From NCBI RefSeq assembly GCF_016907775.1, contig NZ_JAFBCO010000001.1, positions 248,001 through 312,000 of the forward strand: a stretch of DNA of 64,000 nt, in the 5' to 3' direction. How positions within the stretch are numbered: position 1 is the stretch's first letter; each line of letters begins with the position of its first letter. The position numbers and the translations under genes were made by a program. The notes beneath the pieces are model-generated. The model was not told where the DNA came from, searched no databases, and was given only the letters and a program-made list of their open reading frames with translations. The stretch comes from Pseudoglutamicibacter cumminsii. GTDB lineage: Bacteria; Actinomycetota; Actinomycetes; Actinomycetales; Micrococcaceae. Shown piece after piece: positions 35,566 to 45,549 of this stretch.

Positions 35566-37404
35566 CTATAAGCCGCGGCGGAAGACGAAAATGCCCACAC
35601 CGCCAAGCACCGCAACACCAGCGGCCGCCACAATCACACCCGCGGCCTGGGTACCACGATGCACCCACGGAATACCCACAGACTCCCGCGGACCCTGAGC
35701 CTCCGAACGGATATCACCCTGCGGAGTCACCTTCGCCAACGGCGCTAACGAGCCCGGCAGGGCATCGTCGCCCTCCGAGGCATCGTCCTCTTCTGCGGCA
35801 TCGTCCGCGGCGTCATCCGTGACTTCCGGGGCAGGTGCGGGTGCAGCAGGGGTCAGCGGGTTAGAAGTTCCTAGGTCAGCGGCTACATGCGACTCATTCG
35901 AAGGAACAGGCACAGCATCGCTCGGCTCCACATCAATCACGGCCGGCAGTCTCGGATCAGCGGACGGGGCCACCGAAGGGTCCGGCTCAGCCGATGGAAG
36001 CGGCACCGCAGTAGGGACCGGCGCCCGGGTAGGTGCCGGCGCTGAAGTAGGTGCCGGAGCCGGCTCCGGTACAGATGTAGGCCGCGGAACAGGCACCGGC
36101 GACGGCACAGCCGTCGGAGCCGGATCTTCTGGAAGGTTCGACTCCACCGGAGGAAGCGGCACCGGAGTAGGTTCCTGCGTAGGCTCCGGGATCGGCTCAG
36201 GCGTCGGCGCAGGGCCAGGCCGCTGGGTCGGGGCCGTGCTTGGTTCAAGTGTCGGTTCCGGAGTTGGTTCCGGGCTGGGTTCCTGGGTCGGCTCAGTGGT
36301 TGGTTCCTGGCTCGGCTCAGGTGTTCGTTCCTCGCCCGGCTCCGGCGTCGGCTCAGGAGTAGGTTCCGGGGTAGGTTCCTCGGTTGGTTCAGGCGTCGGT
36401 TCTGGCGTTGGCTCAGGTTCCGGCTCCGAAACCGGCGGCAACGTGAAGTTCACGACATACGATCCGAACGCGCCCCACGCAATCGGCAATCCGCCACTAC
36501 TCGGGATATCAAACTGGGGCAACAATGCCGGGCTAGCCCAACCAAGCTCCGTATCCGGCGCATGGCCGATATACAGCATCGAGTACTTGAAGTTCACGTG
36601 CTTACGGCGTTCCCCCGGCTTGCACAAAGAATTGCCCAACGCACTCGTGAAACAACCATCGGAAGCATCCGAGGCAAGCTCGCCATGCAACCGATCCTCA
36701 AGCAGCCCCTTATTGAACGTGCCGTCAAAGGCCAAAACATATTGGCCCTTGCTGTCCGTGAGCGTCCTCTTCGTCTCAGCGATCCCCGACTTCCCCGTCA
36801 GCTGCTCATACTCCTTAAGCAACCGCACCTGTTCAGCCAAAGCCGCATCACGACCAACACCCGGATTCAACAACATGAAACGATCCATGCCGTGCGCAAC
36901 CCAGTCATTGACGTACGCACCAATCACCGTGACACCCGCGGCCGGCGCCGAACCACCATCCGACGCATCGCCATCCGAACCGCCACGAGCTTTCTGCTTC
37001 ACGACCCCGATAAACGAGCCCTGGACGCGCTTATCCCACCGCGACAGCGAAGCCCAATCCGAAGAAACATGAGCCGCCTGCTCCGACCAACGAGCCTCAT
37101 TAAACAAGCCCGCAACATACGCGGAATCAGCGTCCATCCCATCAACAGAGATCGGAGTGAAAACCGGGCCCGATACCGACGGGGCTACGGAGCTGTCACG
37201 GTCCGCGCCGTCCTGGGCAACCGCATCGTTACTAACATCCTTGTTAAATGGAGCAACAAACGCAGACCCCGAAGCCGGCCCCGCGTGCGCAACATCCGAA
37301 CCCCACGACGGCGCGAAAGCCACACCAGCAGACAACGCGAGCGCAGCGGAACCAGCAACCCACCGCTTAGAGGACGGCAAAAGAACGCGCTGACGTTGAC
37401 GCAA
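35566..37404 (-). CDS. Surface protein 3, Pro/Glu-repeat stalk, intact
   Basis: 612 residues. The TTG start at 37404 is supported by AGGAGG seven bases upstream. Signal peptide MRQRQRVLLPSSKRWVAGSA... ends at VAHA. The head shares with proteins 1 and 2 the pattern TGKSGIAETKRTLTDSKGQYVLAFDG and KHVNFKYSMLYIG. A long PTPEPTPEP/EPTPEPS stalk (about residues 320-420) and a proline/valine/alanine-rich region follow, then a C-terminal span with RRGL. No LPxTG or LAxTG motif precedes that span, so it may stay membrane-anchored. Function is probably cell-surface adhesion or display, by inference. Confidence 0.82.
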   Translation of the reverse strand: MRQRQRVLLPSSKRWVAGSAALALSAGVAFAPSWGSDVAHAGPASGSAFVAPFNKDVSNDAVAQDGADRDSSVAPSVSGPVFTPISVDGMDADSAYVAGLFNEARWSEQAAHVSSDWASLSRWDKRVQGSFIGVVKQKARGGSDGDASDGGSAPAAGVTVIGAYVNDWVAHGMDRFMLLNPGVGRDAALAEQVRLLKEYEQLTGKSGIAETKRTLTDSKGQYVLAFDGTFNKGLLEDRLHGELASDASDGCFTSALGNSLCKPGERRKHVNFKYSMLYIGHAPDTELGWASPALLPQFDIPSSGGLPIAWGAFGSYVVNFTLPPVSEPEPEPTPEPTPEPTEEPTPEPTPEPTPEPGEERTPEPSQEPTTEPTQEPSPEPTPEPTLEPSTAPTQRPGPAPTPEPIPEPTQEPTPVPLPPVESNLPEDPAPTAVPSPVPVPRPTSVPEPAPAPTSAPAPTRAPVPTAVPLPSAEPDPSVAPSADPRLPAVIDVEPSDAVPVPSNESHVAADLGTSNPLTPAAPAPAPEVTDDAADDAAEEDDASEGDDALPGSLAPLAKVTPQGDIRSEAQGPRESVGIPWVHRGTQAAGVIVAAAGVAVLGGVGIFVFRRGL

Positions 37405-37641
37405 ACTCTTACCTCCTCTTTCCAGCCGCGCAACCTATGAATGCTGAGCTATCAATAAACGCAGAACAGTCAATTAAACCAGTTTCAGCACCATGCTCAG
37501 AACCACCAAAGCTGAGCCTCAGCTGTGAACCAACGCTGACCCGCCTTAGATTCTACTCCCTCGCGCGGACGGAATATGTAGGATCCAACGACTTAAGTGC
37601 TGCCGTTGCGTAAGTCCGTACATAGCAACACAAAGGATTTA

Positions 37642-37676
37642 CTCAGAATTCCCTCATTTCGGAAATTCTTTCTGAG
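37642..37676. repeat. Imperfect inverted repeat upstream of the aldo/keto reductase
   Basis: CTCAGAATTCC (37642-37652) and GGAAATTCTTTCTGAG (37661-37676) form an imperfect palindrome in the 339-base divergent gap between surface protein 3 and the reductase gene. It may be an operator or a small hairpin. No gene is seen in the rest of the gap. Confidence 0.4.
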
Positions 37677-37743
37677 ATCCCCAACACGCAACCAGAAGCC
37701 ACACAGAAAGAACAATCAACACTGCACCGAGTAGGCTAAAAAC

Positions 37744-38733
37744 ATGACGAAGAACACGCAGAACAGCACCATGGAATACAACCGACTCGGCCGCGCCGGC
37801 CTCAAAGTATCCGAACTCTCCTTCGGCTCCTGGGTCACCTTCGGCGACACCATCGACACCGGCCTCGCAAAAGAATGCATGCAAGCCGCAGCCGACGCCG
37901 GCGTCAACTTCTTCGACAATGCCGAGGTCTACGCGGGCGGGCAGTCCGAAACCATCATGGGCAAAGCCATCGAAGAACTCGGCTGGAACCGCTCCGAATA
38001 CATCATCTCCACCAAGCTGTTCTGGGGTATTTCCGACGGCAAGGTCAACCTCACGAACACGCTCAACCGCAAATACCTCATGCAGGGCATCGACGGCTCG
38101 CTCGAGCGTCTCGGCCTCGACTTCGTAGACCTCATCTACTGCCACCGCCCAGACCCAGAAAGCACCATCGAAGAAACCGTGTGGGCCATGAGCGACATCG
38201 TCTCCAGCGGCAAGGCGCTCTACTGGGGCACCTCCGAATGGTCCGCGGACGAAATCCGTGCCGCCTACGAGATCGCCGAACGCCACCACCTCCACAAGCC
38301 ATACATGGAACAGCCGCAGTACAATCTGCTGGAGCGCACCAAGGTCGAGCAGGAATACGCTCGCCTCTACGACGACATCGGGCTCGGCCTCACTACGTGG
38401 TCCCCACTGGCCGGCGGCATCCTCACGGGTAAATACCTCGGCGAGATCCCTGAAGGTTCCCGTGCAGCGGGCCGCTACGGCAAGACCCTTGAAGCCGCGC
38501 TGGGCAACGAAACCCAAAAGGACCAGGTCCGCAAGCTCGTCGCAATGGCGTCCGACCTCGGCGTGACCCCGGCTCAGCTTTCGCTCGCTTGGCTGCTGAA
38601 GAACCCGAATGTCTCCACCGTCATCACCGGCGCAACCTCGGTCAAGCAGCTCAACGAAAACCTTGGCGCGCTCGAGGCGAAGGCAGCCCTTACGGACGAG
38701 GCAAAGGCCGAACTCGACCAGATCTTCGCCTAG
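37744..38733 (+). CDS. Aldo/keto reductase (KCNAB-like family)
   Basis: A 329-residue NADPH-dependent oxidoreductase. The (beta/alpha)8 pattern starts [21 protein letters not shown]. The tetrad is visible: Asp and Tyr in [11 protein letters not shown], Lys in STKLFWG, His in [27 protein letters not shown] near the end is the NADP-binding segment. It resembles the voltage-gated potassium channel beta-subunit-like AKR group; the physiological substrate is unknown. ATG 37744 is used; ATG 37774 is possible. Confidence 0.9.
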   Translation: MTKNTQNSTMEYNRLGRAGLKVSELSFGSWVTFGDTIDTGLAKECMQAAADAGVNFFDNAEVYAGGQSETIMGKAIEELGWNRSEYIISTKLFWGISDGKVNLTNTLNRKYLMQGIDGSLERLGLDFVDLIYCHRPDPESTIEETVWAMSDIVSSGKALYWGTSEWSADEIRAAYEIAERHHLHKPYMEQPQYNLLERTKVEQEYARLYDDIGLGLTTWSPLAGGILTGKYLGEIPEGSRAAGRYGKTLEAALGNETQKDQVRKLVAMASDLGVTPAQLSLAWLLKNPNVSTVITGATSVKQLNENLGALEAKAALTDEAKAELDQIFA

Positions 38734-38865
38734 TGCCAAGCCATTCTCGCCTAGCCCCAAGCCACGCGTAACTCGAAAACCACCCTCCACTCAGGTAAGG
38801 TGGATCACATTTTCATACGTAAACGCAAAGAAGACATGCTCAGAACGCATGGCTGAGGAATTGAG

Positions 38866-40536
38866 ATGAGTAGCGAAACTCACCGCGGCGCCGCCACAGC
38901 AGCGAACGCCAACGCCCCACAAGAAGGCGAACTGAAAAAGACACAAAAACCCGGATGGATTTTTGCTGTCGCTGTCGGATCAGCAGTCGGATGGGGTGCT
39001 TTCGTTCTCCCTGTCGACTGGCTCCACCAAGGCGGTATCGTCGGTGCCGCACTCGGTATGGCCATCGGCGGCGCCCTCATCGCTCTCATCGCGTTGAGCT
39101 ACGGCATCGTCATCAAAGCCCTCCCCGTCACCGGCGGTGAGGTGGCGTACGCCCTCGTTGCTTTCGGACGGCGGCACGCGTTCGTTGTCGGATGGTTCCT
39201 GACGCTCGGGTACCTGTGTATCGTCGCGCTCAACGCATCAGCGATGGCGCTCGTAGCCAGACGCCTAGCGCCCGGGATCATGGAGAAAGTCCACCTATGG
39301 ACCATCGCCGGATTCGACGTCTACCTCCCCGAGGTCATCTTCGCGTCTGCATGCCTCATCCTGTTTGGCTGGCTCAACATCCGCGGGGCTGAATTCGGAG
39401 GCCGCGTCCAGTTCATCGCCGTCATCATCATGCTGGTCGCCGTTGCGTTCATCGTGATCGGCGTGATTGCCCTAGCTGGCCGCAACGAACTCAGCTTCGG
39501 TCCAGCGTTCCCAACCGACGTCCCACCGATGGCCGCGATCATCACACTCGTCGCGATCGCGCCGTGGGCGTTCATCGGCTTCGACAACGTCCCGCAGGTC
39601 GCCGGCGAATTCAACTTCTCGCCACGTAAAGCACTCGGCCTCATCCTGTTCGCGATCTTCGCGGCAGTCGCCATCTACGTGCTCATGCTCATGGCCGTAT
39701 CGCTGTCGGCGGGTCCCGGAATTGAAAACATCGGCGACGACACGTGGGCACCCGCCGACGTCATCGCCGGCGTCCTCGGCCAGTTCGGCGTGGTCCTGCT
39801 CGTCATCGGCGTATCGATGGGTATCTTCACCGGCCTCAACGGGTTCACGATGTCGGCTTCCCGCGTCATTCTCTCCCTCGGCCGAGCACGCATGCTGCCG
39901 GAAGCCACCGCAAAGATCAGCCCACGCTTCCACACCCCGCACGTCGCGCTCATCGTGGTGGTTGCGCTGTGCCTCATCACCCCGTGGTTCGGCCGCGCAG
40001 CCCTCAGCTGGGTTGTGGACATGAGCTCTGTGGGCGTGACCATCGCATACTTCTACACATGCTTGTGCGCATTCAAGGTCATGCACCGCGACCGCTCCCT
40101 CCTGCGCGCAGCCGGCGAACGCGTCCCATTGTGGATGGCGCTCTCCGGTCCAGTTGCTCTGCTGGGTGCTCTGATCTCCGTCATGTTCCTACTTCTGCTG
40201 TTCCTGCCGTTCTCGCCAGGTGCACTCGGTAAGGAATCGCTCATCGCGCTCATCGCGTGGCTCGTGCTCGGCGTCATCTTCTTCCTGGTCCGCCGCCCAC
40301 GCTTCGAAGCGCTCACCGAGGACGAAACCCGCGAAGTCATGCTCGGCGAACACCAAGACGTGTACCTCGACCAGGAACACATCGACGAAGAAGTCGAGCG
40401 CATCACCGGTGCGATCCCGATCGTGCCGATGCCAGGCGCAGACACCTCCGACATGGCGCCACACACCGCCGCGGCCGCGGAGACCCTCGCGGAGCAGGAA
40501 CCGGACGACCCCGACCCAGCCAAACCCATGAAGTAG
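38866..40536 (+). CDS. APC superfamily amino-acid/amine permease
   Basis: 556 residues with about 12 hydrophobic spans. The first span carries the APC substrate-binding glycine motif (VAVGSAVGWGAFVLP). Others include GGEVAYALVAFGRRHAFVVGW and IAPWAFIGFDNVPQVAGEFNFSPRKA. The C-terminal tail of about 75 residues is acidic and hydrophilic. ATG 38866 has GAGGA upstream. Substrate is not clear (amino acid or amine). A hairpin at 40586-40623 follows. Confidence 0.85.
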   Translation: MSSETHRGAATAANANAPQEGELKKTQKPGWIFAVAVGSAVGWGAFVLPVDWLHQGGIVGAALGMAIGGALIALIALSYGIVIKALPVTGGEVAYALVAFGRRHAFVVGWFLTLGYLCIVALNASAMALVARRLAPGIMEKVHLWTIAGFDVYLPEVIFASACLILFGWLNIRGAEFGGRVQFIAVIIMLVAVAFIVIGVIALAGRNELSFGPAFPTDVPPMAAIITLVAIAPWAFIGFDNVPQVAGEFNFSPRKALGLILFAIFAAVAIYVLMLMAVSLSAGPGIENIGDDTWAPADVIAGVLGQFGVVLLVIGVSMGIFTGLNGFTMSASRVILSLGRARMLPEATAKISPRFHTPHVALIVVVALCLITPWFGRAALSWVVDMSSVGVTIAYFYTCLCAFKVMHRDRSLLRAAGERVPLWMALSGPVALLGALISVMFLLLLFLPFSPGALGKESLIALIAWLVLGVIFFLVRRPRFEALTEDETREVMLGEHQDVYLDQEHIDEEVERITGAIPIVPMPGADTSDMAPHTAAAAETLAEQEPDDPDPAKPMK

Positions 40537-40585
40537 CCGCCAGGTTGGTGGGCTAACCGCTAGGTTGATGGGCCAACCGATACGC

Positions 40586-40623
40586 TAGTGCCCGGTGCTG
40601 ACACGCTTCAGCGCCGGGCACTA
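40586..40623 (+). terminator. Terminator after the APC permease
   Basis: TAGTGCCCGGTGCTGA (40586-40601) pairs with TCAGCGCCGGGCACTA (40608-40623), with one weak position; the bases ACGTTTA follow. Confidence 0.7.
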
Positions 40624-40691
40624 ACGTTTAACCACAGCGCCGTTTAACCACCAGCCGCGAACACACCGACCTCAAGCGAACAGGAGCCGCC

Positions 40692-41387
40692 ATGGACGAC
40701 ATCGAGCTCTTCATGAACGCCTTCTCCTCCGTCAACCAAGACATCGGAGGGCTGCTTTGGAAACGCGGCTGGCTCGCCGACACCAACGTGGCCGACGACG
40801 AAGAACTCAGCTGGTTCTGGCCACCTACAGCCCCGGTAGGCTTCGGTGGACTGCCCGAATGGAGCGGCCGCCTGGCCAAACTGCCGGCCGGAACGCTGCC
40901 GCCGCGCCGCACCCCGTGGACCAAACCCACGACGCTGCGGAAAGTCAACGGGGCATGGCACCTGGAATTCGGTCAGGCACCACAGCTTGAAGCACGCGAA
41001 ACCACGAAGTATTCGAACGAATACGACCTGCTACAAGACCTCAAAGCGATCGAATGCTGGCCCCTCACCGTGGAAGAAAACCGTGACATCCGCATGCACT
41101 GGCTCTACCAAGCCATGAAAGCCGAATCACGCCACGACCACTACCGCACCGTACGGCCCACCGAACCGTACGCAACCCGGATCGAGGAACTCCAAGAACA
41201 CGTCGACTGGGAAAACGACGCCCTCGAGGCCGCACGCACCGGACGCGAACTACCAGCCCCACCCCAAAGAGCCCGGCCACACGGAGACGTCAAAGCGAAA
41301 CTCCTCATGGCAGAAGCCGAATCATGGGCCTCAGCCGTACGCACCGCACGCGTAGGCGGCCCCGGCTGGAGCATCAACAACCTGTAG
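40692..41387 (+). CDS. Hypothetical protein, 231 residues
   Basis: I do not recognise this family. It is a soluble-looking protein, rich in tryptophan and proline in its first 100 residues (ELSWFWPPTAPVGFGGLPEWSG) and charged and helical later (HWLYQAMKAESRHDHY; RIEELQEHVDWENDALEAA). There is no signal peptide or membrane span. ATG 40692 has GGAG five bases upstream. Codon usage matches neighbouring genes, which supports it being real. It stands alone between the permease terminator and the convergent patatin gene. Confidence 0.7.
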   Translation: MDDIELFMNAFSSVNQDIGGLLWKRGWLADTNVADDEELSWFWPPTAPVGFGGLPEWSGRLAKLPAGTLPPRRTPWTKPTTLRKVNGAWHLEFGQAPQLEARETTKYSNEYDLLQDLKAIECWPLTVEENRDIRMHWLYQAMKAESRHDHYRTVRPTEPYATRIEELQEHVDWENDALEAARTGRELPAPPQRARPHGDVKAKLLMAEAESWASAVRTARVGGPGWSINNL

Positions 41388-41454
41388 AGCTAGCAGCGGG
41401 GTGAGCCAGGCCCGGCGGCCAGGTGCTCCAGCGGACCTGGCGGAGCGGCCCTGG

Positions 41455-42246
41455 CTAGCCAGCCAGCGCTTTCAGCTGCTCGGCCCGCTCCCTCGTTGCT
41501 TCCGCCCCGGCTTCGGCGGCACGCTCAAACTTATTGAACGAAGTGAACCCCACATCGTCCATCGCAGGATCAATCAACACATCCGGCGGAAACAGCGACA
41601 ACCGCATCTTGGTCAGCTGCGCCTGCATAATCTCGATCCCCCGCACAGCCTCCTTGAACGTGCCCTTAAGGAACCGCCCCGTAGGGACCGGCTGAGAATC
41701 CTTAGTCATATCCACGGTTTGCAAGGACGTCGCATTCACCGCAATCACATTCTGAGCCCCGAAGAAATGCGCCGCGTCCACCGGCAACTGATTCAACATC
41801 CCGCCATCCATCAACAAATCACTGCCAACCCGCACCGGTTCCAAAACCCCAGGGAACGCGGCCGAGGCATGCACCGCGGCGAGCAGATCCCCCGAATGCA
41901 GGTAGCGGGTGGTGCCGCTCGCGACATCCGTGGCCACCACAACCAACGGAATCTCAAGCTCCTCAAACGTCTCCGGCAAATACTGGGCCAAGAAGGAACG
42001 CAGACGCTTAGTCGAAAACACGCGGCCGCTGAAACCCCAATTCAGGACCTTCAACCAATCAACATTCACGCTGATCTTCTGAACCGACGCCGCATCATGC
42101 CCCGCCGCAATCAACGCACCGATGATCCCGCCCATGCTCGTCCCAGCAATCACCTCCGGACGCACACCCAACGGCTCCAGCTCGCGCCACACCCCCACAT
42201 GACACAAACCACGAGCACCACCGCCACCCAACGCTAAACCAAGCAC
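41455..42246 (-). CDS. Patatin-like phospholipase
   Basis: A 263-residue lipid acyl hydrolase of the RssA type. The oxyanion loop GGGGARGLCHVG (about residue 7), the nucleophile motif GTSMGG (serine about residue 37) and the catalytic DGG in LLMDGGMLNQLP are all present, so the Ser-Asp dyad is complete. GTG 42246 is the only start just before the GGGARG loop. It lacks a signal peptide and is probably cytoplasmic or membrane-associated. Confidence 0.9.
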   Translation of the reverse strand: MLGLALGGGGARGLCHVGVWRELEPLGVRPEVIAGTSMGGIIGALIAAGHDAASVQKISVNVDWLKVLNWGFSGRVFSTKRLRSFLAQYLPETFEELEIPLVVVATDVASGTTRYLHSGDLLAAVHASAAFPGVLEPVRVGSDLLMDGGMLNQLPVDAAHFFGAQNVIAVNATSLQTVDMTKDSQPVPTGRFLKGTFKEAVRGIEIMQAQLTKMRLSLFPPDVLIDPAMDDVGFTSFNKFERAAEAGAEATRERAEQLKALAG

Positions 42247-42364
42247 ACAAACCTCCTACACCTACGGCGACGTGCCTGGTTCTACATTTCCGCATCAACC
42301 ACAAAATCACCAGAGAAAACACCAATAAGACGCCGCCGCACCCGAGCCGTGCGAGACTGTCCAT

Positions 42365-43165
42365 ATGCTCACCGCCACCATGTGGGGAACCATCGCCGCC
42401 TCATCGCTCATCATCGGCGCCGTGCTCGGGTTCATCACGCCCTGGCCGCCGAAGCTCATCGGTGCGATCCTCGCATTCGGTGCCGGCGCAATCTTCTCAA
42501 CCATCGCATTCGAACTCGCAGAAGAATCCATCACGAGCGGCGGGCCACTCGCCACCGCGATCGGCGTGGCACTCGGGGCGCTCACCTACTTCATCGCAGA
42601 CCGGCTCATCGAAGGCCGCGAAACCCCGTCCGGTGCGGTCAGTGGGGCAAGTGCGGCGAGTGCGGCCAGTGAGGCGACCGAGGCCAGCACAGCGCAGCAC
42701 TCATCCCGCACAAAGCGGCGAACCCGCCGCAATAACGCGGGAATGGTGCTCGTCATGGGAGCGATCCTCGACGGGATCCCGGAACAAACCGTGCTCGGTG
42801 TAGGAATGGGCGCCGGAAACGACGTCAGCATCGCGCTCCTCATTGCGATCTGCCTCGCCAACATCCCCGAATCCGTTGGCTCCGCCTCCGACATGAAATC
42901 GGCCGGTGTGCCGACGCGACGGATCCTCGGAATCTGGCTACTTGTCCCGGCGCTCTGCGCGCTGGCGACCGTGATCGGCTACGGACTCTCCCACACACTC
43001 TCCCCCGAAGCCCAAGCCGGAATCAACGGTTTCGCGGGCGGGGCGCTCCTCGTGATGCTCGTGGATTCGATGATCCCCGAAGCCCGCGCAAAAACCGGAC
43101 GCACCGCAGGGCTACTCACCGTACTCGGCTTCGCACTCGGCGCCGGGCTCTCGCTGCTGACGTAA
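42365..43165 (+). CDS. ZIP-family metal transporter-like protein
   Basis: 266 residues, about eight hydrophobic segments. The pattern FGAGAIFSTIAFELAEES corresponds to the metal-site helix of ZIP transporters, and DGIPEQTVLGVGMGAG plus ANIPESVGSASDM to the second one. A variable, Ala/Ser-rich, basic loop (about residues 85-120) separates the halves, as in ZIP proteins. Probably moves zinc or another divalent cation; direction and metal are not shown. Confidence 0.8.
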   Translation: MLTATMWGTIAASSLIIGAVLGFITPWPPKLIGAILAFGAGAIFSTIAFELAEESITSGGPLATAIGVALGALTYFIADRLIEGRETPSGAVSGASAASAASEATEASTAQHSSRTKRRTRRNNAGMVLVMGAILDGIPEQTVLGVGMGAGNDVSIALLIAICLANIPESVGSASDMKSAGVPTRRILGIWLLVPALCALATVIGYGLSHTLSPEAQAGINGFAGGALLVMLVDSMIPEARAKTGRTAGLLTVLGFALGAGLSLLT

Positions 43166-43205
43166 CGGCGTGGACGGCGCTCGGTCCCGGCGCCGACGGC
43201 TGCCT

Positions 43206-44414
43206 TCAAGCGGCAGGGTGGGTGCGCCGCACACCCACCAACGCAACGATCACAACGCAGGACGCCACCGCCATCGTCAGCGCCATCGGCAACGCGGTAG
43301 TGCCATCGCCAATACCCGTCAACGGCGCCACCACGGCGGCTAAACCAAACTGAGCCGCACCCAACAACGCAGACCCCGCACCCGTACGCCCGCGCGAGGA
43401 CTCCAAAGACAACGCCACCAAATTAGGTAGCAAGAAACCGTTACAGCACACCACCACAACAAACCCAGCCATCAGAGGCCACGCGGATGCCCCCAACAAG
43501 GTCACCGAAACCACGAGCCACGCGACAGCCGCAACCTGCGTACACCCCACCATCGTGACCCAGCGACGTGGCGGGATCCGGTCGATAATCCACGGATTCA
43601 CCGCGCTCGCAAGCACCAGCGAAAGCGAGTTGAATGTGAACATGGCCGCATACTCGCCGGCTGAGAAACCATTCATGCGGATCATGATGAACGAACTCGC
43701 CGAAATATAGGCGAACATCGTAGCGAAACTGCCCACATACATGAGAGTCGGGAACACATAGGCGCCACGGGTCAGCAACTCCCCCATGTTGCCGAACGCC
43801 TTCTTCAAACCGCCCGAATGCCGGTCCTCGCTACGTAGCGTCTCCGGGACAGCCCACCACACACCCAAAGCCGCCACCGCGAAAACACACGCCAACATCA
43901 CAAACACAGCACGCCACGAAAGCCACGGAATCAAAACCCCACCCACCGCGGGAGCGATCACCGGAGCGATCGACTGAATCGCCATGATCGTGGACAACGC
44001 CTTCGCGATCCCCTTACCGCGCCCGATGTCCGCGATAATCGCCTTCGACAACACCACCCCAGCAGCGCCGCACACACCCTGGAAACAGCGCGCCACAATC
44101 AATACCACAATGCTCGGAGCCAACGCCGCAACCAACGACGCCACACCCGAACCCACCAAGCCAAACACCAACAGCGTGCGCCGGCCACGCTGATCAGACA
44201 ACGGACCGATCACCAACTGGCCCAACGCCATCGTGATCAAGAACCCCGTCAGCGACAACTGCGTCACCGACGCACTCGAACCAAACTCCCGGGAAATCTG
44301 ATCCAGCCCCGGGATATAAGCGTCGATCGCAAACGGCGCCAGCCCACCACACAACCCCAACACCGCGATCATGCGGCGCGGCAGCGGACGGCTCACAGAA
44401 CGTTCATCACTCAT
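43206..44414 (-). CDS. MFS exporter, Bcr/CflA family
   Basis: 402 residues and 12 predicted spans. The N-terminus IAVLGLCGGLAPFAIDAYIPGLDQISREFG and motif A region GQLVIGPLSDQRGRRTLLV are typical of bicyclomycin/chloramphenicol-type drug:proton antiporters, as is GAAGVVLSKAIIADI. The substrate is unknown. It converges with the ZIP gene, 40 bases away. Confidence 0.87.
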   Translation of the reverse strand: MSDERSVSRPLPRRMIAVLGLCGGLAPFAIDAYIPGLDQISREFGSSASVTQLSLTGFLITMALGQLVIGPLSDQRGRRTLLVFGLVGSGVASLVAALAPSIVVLIVARCFQGVCGAAGVVLSKAIIADIGRGKGIAKALSTIMAIQSIAPVIAPAVGGVLIPWLSWRAVFVMLACVFAVAALGVWWAVPETLRSEDRHSGGLKKAFGNMGELLTRGAYVFPTLMYVGSFATMFAYISASSFIMIRMNGFSAGEYAAMFTFNSLSLVLASAVNPWIIDRIPPRRWVTMVGCTQVAAVAWLVVSVTLLGASAWPLMAGFVVVVCCNGFLLPNLVALSLESSRGRTGAGSALLGAAQFGLAAVVAPLTGIGDGTTALPMALTMAVASCVVIVALVGVRRTHPAA

Positions 44415-44487
44415 CAGCGACCATGCTACGACGCCCGCCCCGCAGCTAGCTCATTCGCTACCCCGGCATTCGCTACCCCGGCGTTCG

Positions 44488-45549
44488 CTACCCCACAGGT
44501 AAACGCAACGTCACCTTAGAGCCCTGACCGTGCCACGACTCCAAGCCCGTGGAACCGCCGTGCCGCTCAATGATGGCCCGCACCATCGGAAGCCCCAAGC
44601 CACTGCCGTCGGTGCCCCGCACCTCACGCGAACGACCAAGCTCTTCCCACACCGTCTCCAGCTCATCCGGCGCGATGCCGCGGCCCGTGTCCGCGCAGTC
44701 GATATAGACCGAACCATCCGCCTCACGGCCATGGATCTCGATGCGCGCACCCGGCTCCGAATACTTCACCGCGTTGCTGAGCACATTAGAGATAGCGAGG
44801 AACAACAAATCAGAATCCCCCTGAATGCGCGGCAACGGGCGCGGAGCACGCGGCAACGCGACCTCGATGTGCCGCTCACGCGCCCCCGGGATCTCCATGA
44901 CCGTCTGAACGGCTTCTTCCACCAGGTCAGTCAGATCCACGCTCGAAAGCTCAAGTTCTGCATGTTCAACTTCGCTGATCTTCCGCAAGTCACTCAACAG
45001 GCTCGAAAGCCTCTGCGCCTGCACGCCAATGCTGTCCAACTGACGTTGCGACGGCTCATCCGCAAGTGCTGCACGGATCCCCTGAATAGGGTTCTTCAAC
45101 TCGTGATCCAAGCGAGCCATGAGCCGATGCCGGCGCTGTGTCTGCTCCTCACGTTCCTTACGGACCGCACGCACCTCACCCCGGCGCAACCAGCCGACAG
45201 TCCACCATCCCGCAAGCAACACTGCAGTCGCCACGAGCCCCAGAATGAAAGGAACCCACGCGAGCTTGGTCGCGACCGTCAAAACCTTGCCGCTATCAAG
45301 TGGAGCCCACACGAGGCTCGCGACAAGACCCACCACCAGCGGCGCAAAAACCCACAACAACGTCCAATTCAGCTTGCCGCGGCGACGCTGCTTGCGCTGT
45401 TGCTGCTGCTGAGGGCGCGGTTGCTGGGTACGATGCGGGGCCGACTGACGCGGGGCCGGCTCAGTGTTGCCGTGGTGGGCTGGGGGCATGATCGGCGGAT
45501 GCGGCGCCGATTGGCCCTGTAATTCAGTTGGGCGTGGTGGCTGGTTCAT
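44488..45549 (-). CDS. Sensor histidine kinase
   Basis: 353 residues. A Gln/Arg/Pro-rich cytoplasmic start of about 60 residues leads to two spans (about 62-85 and 93-118) with a very short outside loop. The H box LDHELKNP, N box NVLSNAVKYS, G1 DTGRGI and G2 GSGLGL follow. With almost no extracellular domain it probably senses the membrane or a partner protein. It starts four bases inside the response-regulator gene and forms a two-component system with it. Confidence 0.92.
   Translation of the reverse strand: MNQPPRPTELQGQSAPHPPIMPPAHHGNTEPAPRQSAPHRTQQPRPQQQQQRKQRRRGKLNWTLLWVFAPLVVGLVASLVWAPLDSGKVLTVATKLAWVPFILGLVATAVLLAGWWTVGWLRRGEVRAVRKEREEQTQRRHRLMARLDHELKNPIQGIRAALADEPSQRQLDSIGVQAQRLSSLLSDLRKISEVEHAELELSSVDLTDLVEEAVQTVMEIPGARERHIEVALPRAPRPLPRIQGDSDLLFLAISNVLSNAVKYSEPGARIEIHGREADGSVYIDCADTGRGIAPDELETVWEELGRSREVRGTDGSGLGLPMVRAIIERHGGSTGLESWHGQGSKVTLRLPVG

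Noticed and set aside
35819-37072. Plus-strand frame of Gly/Ser repeats opposite surface protein 3
   Set aside because: Complement of the PTPEP stalk; the minus frame has a strong ribosome-binding site, signal peptide and membrane anchor.
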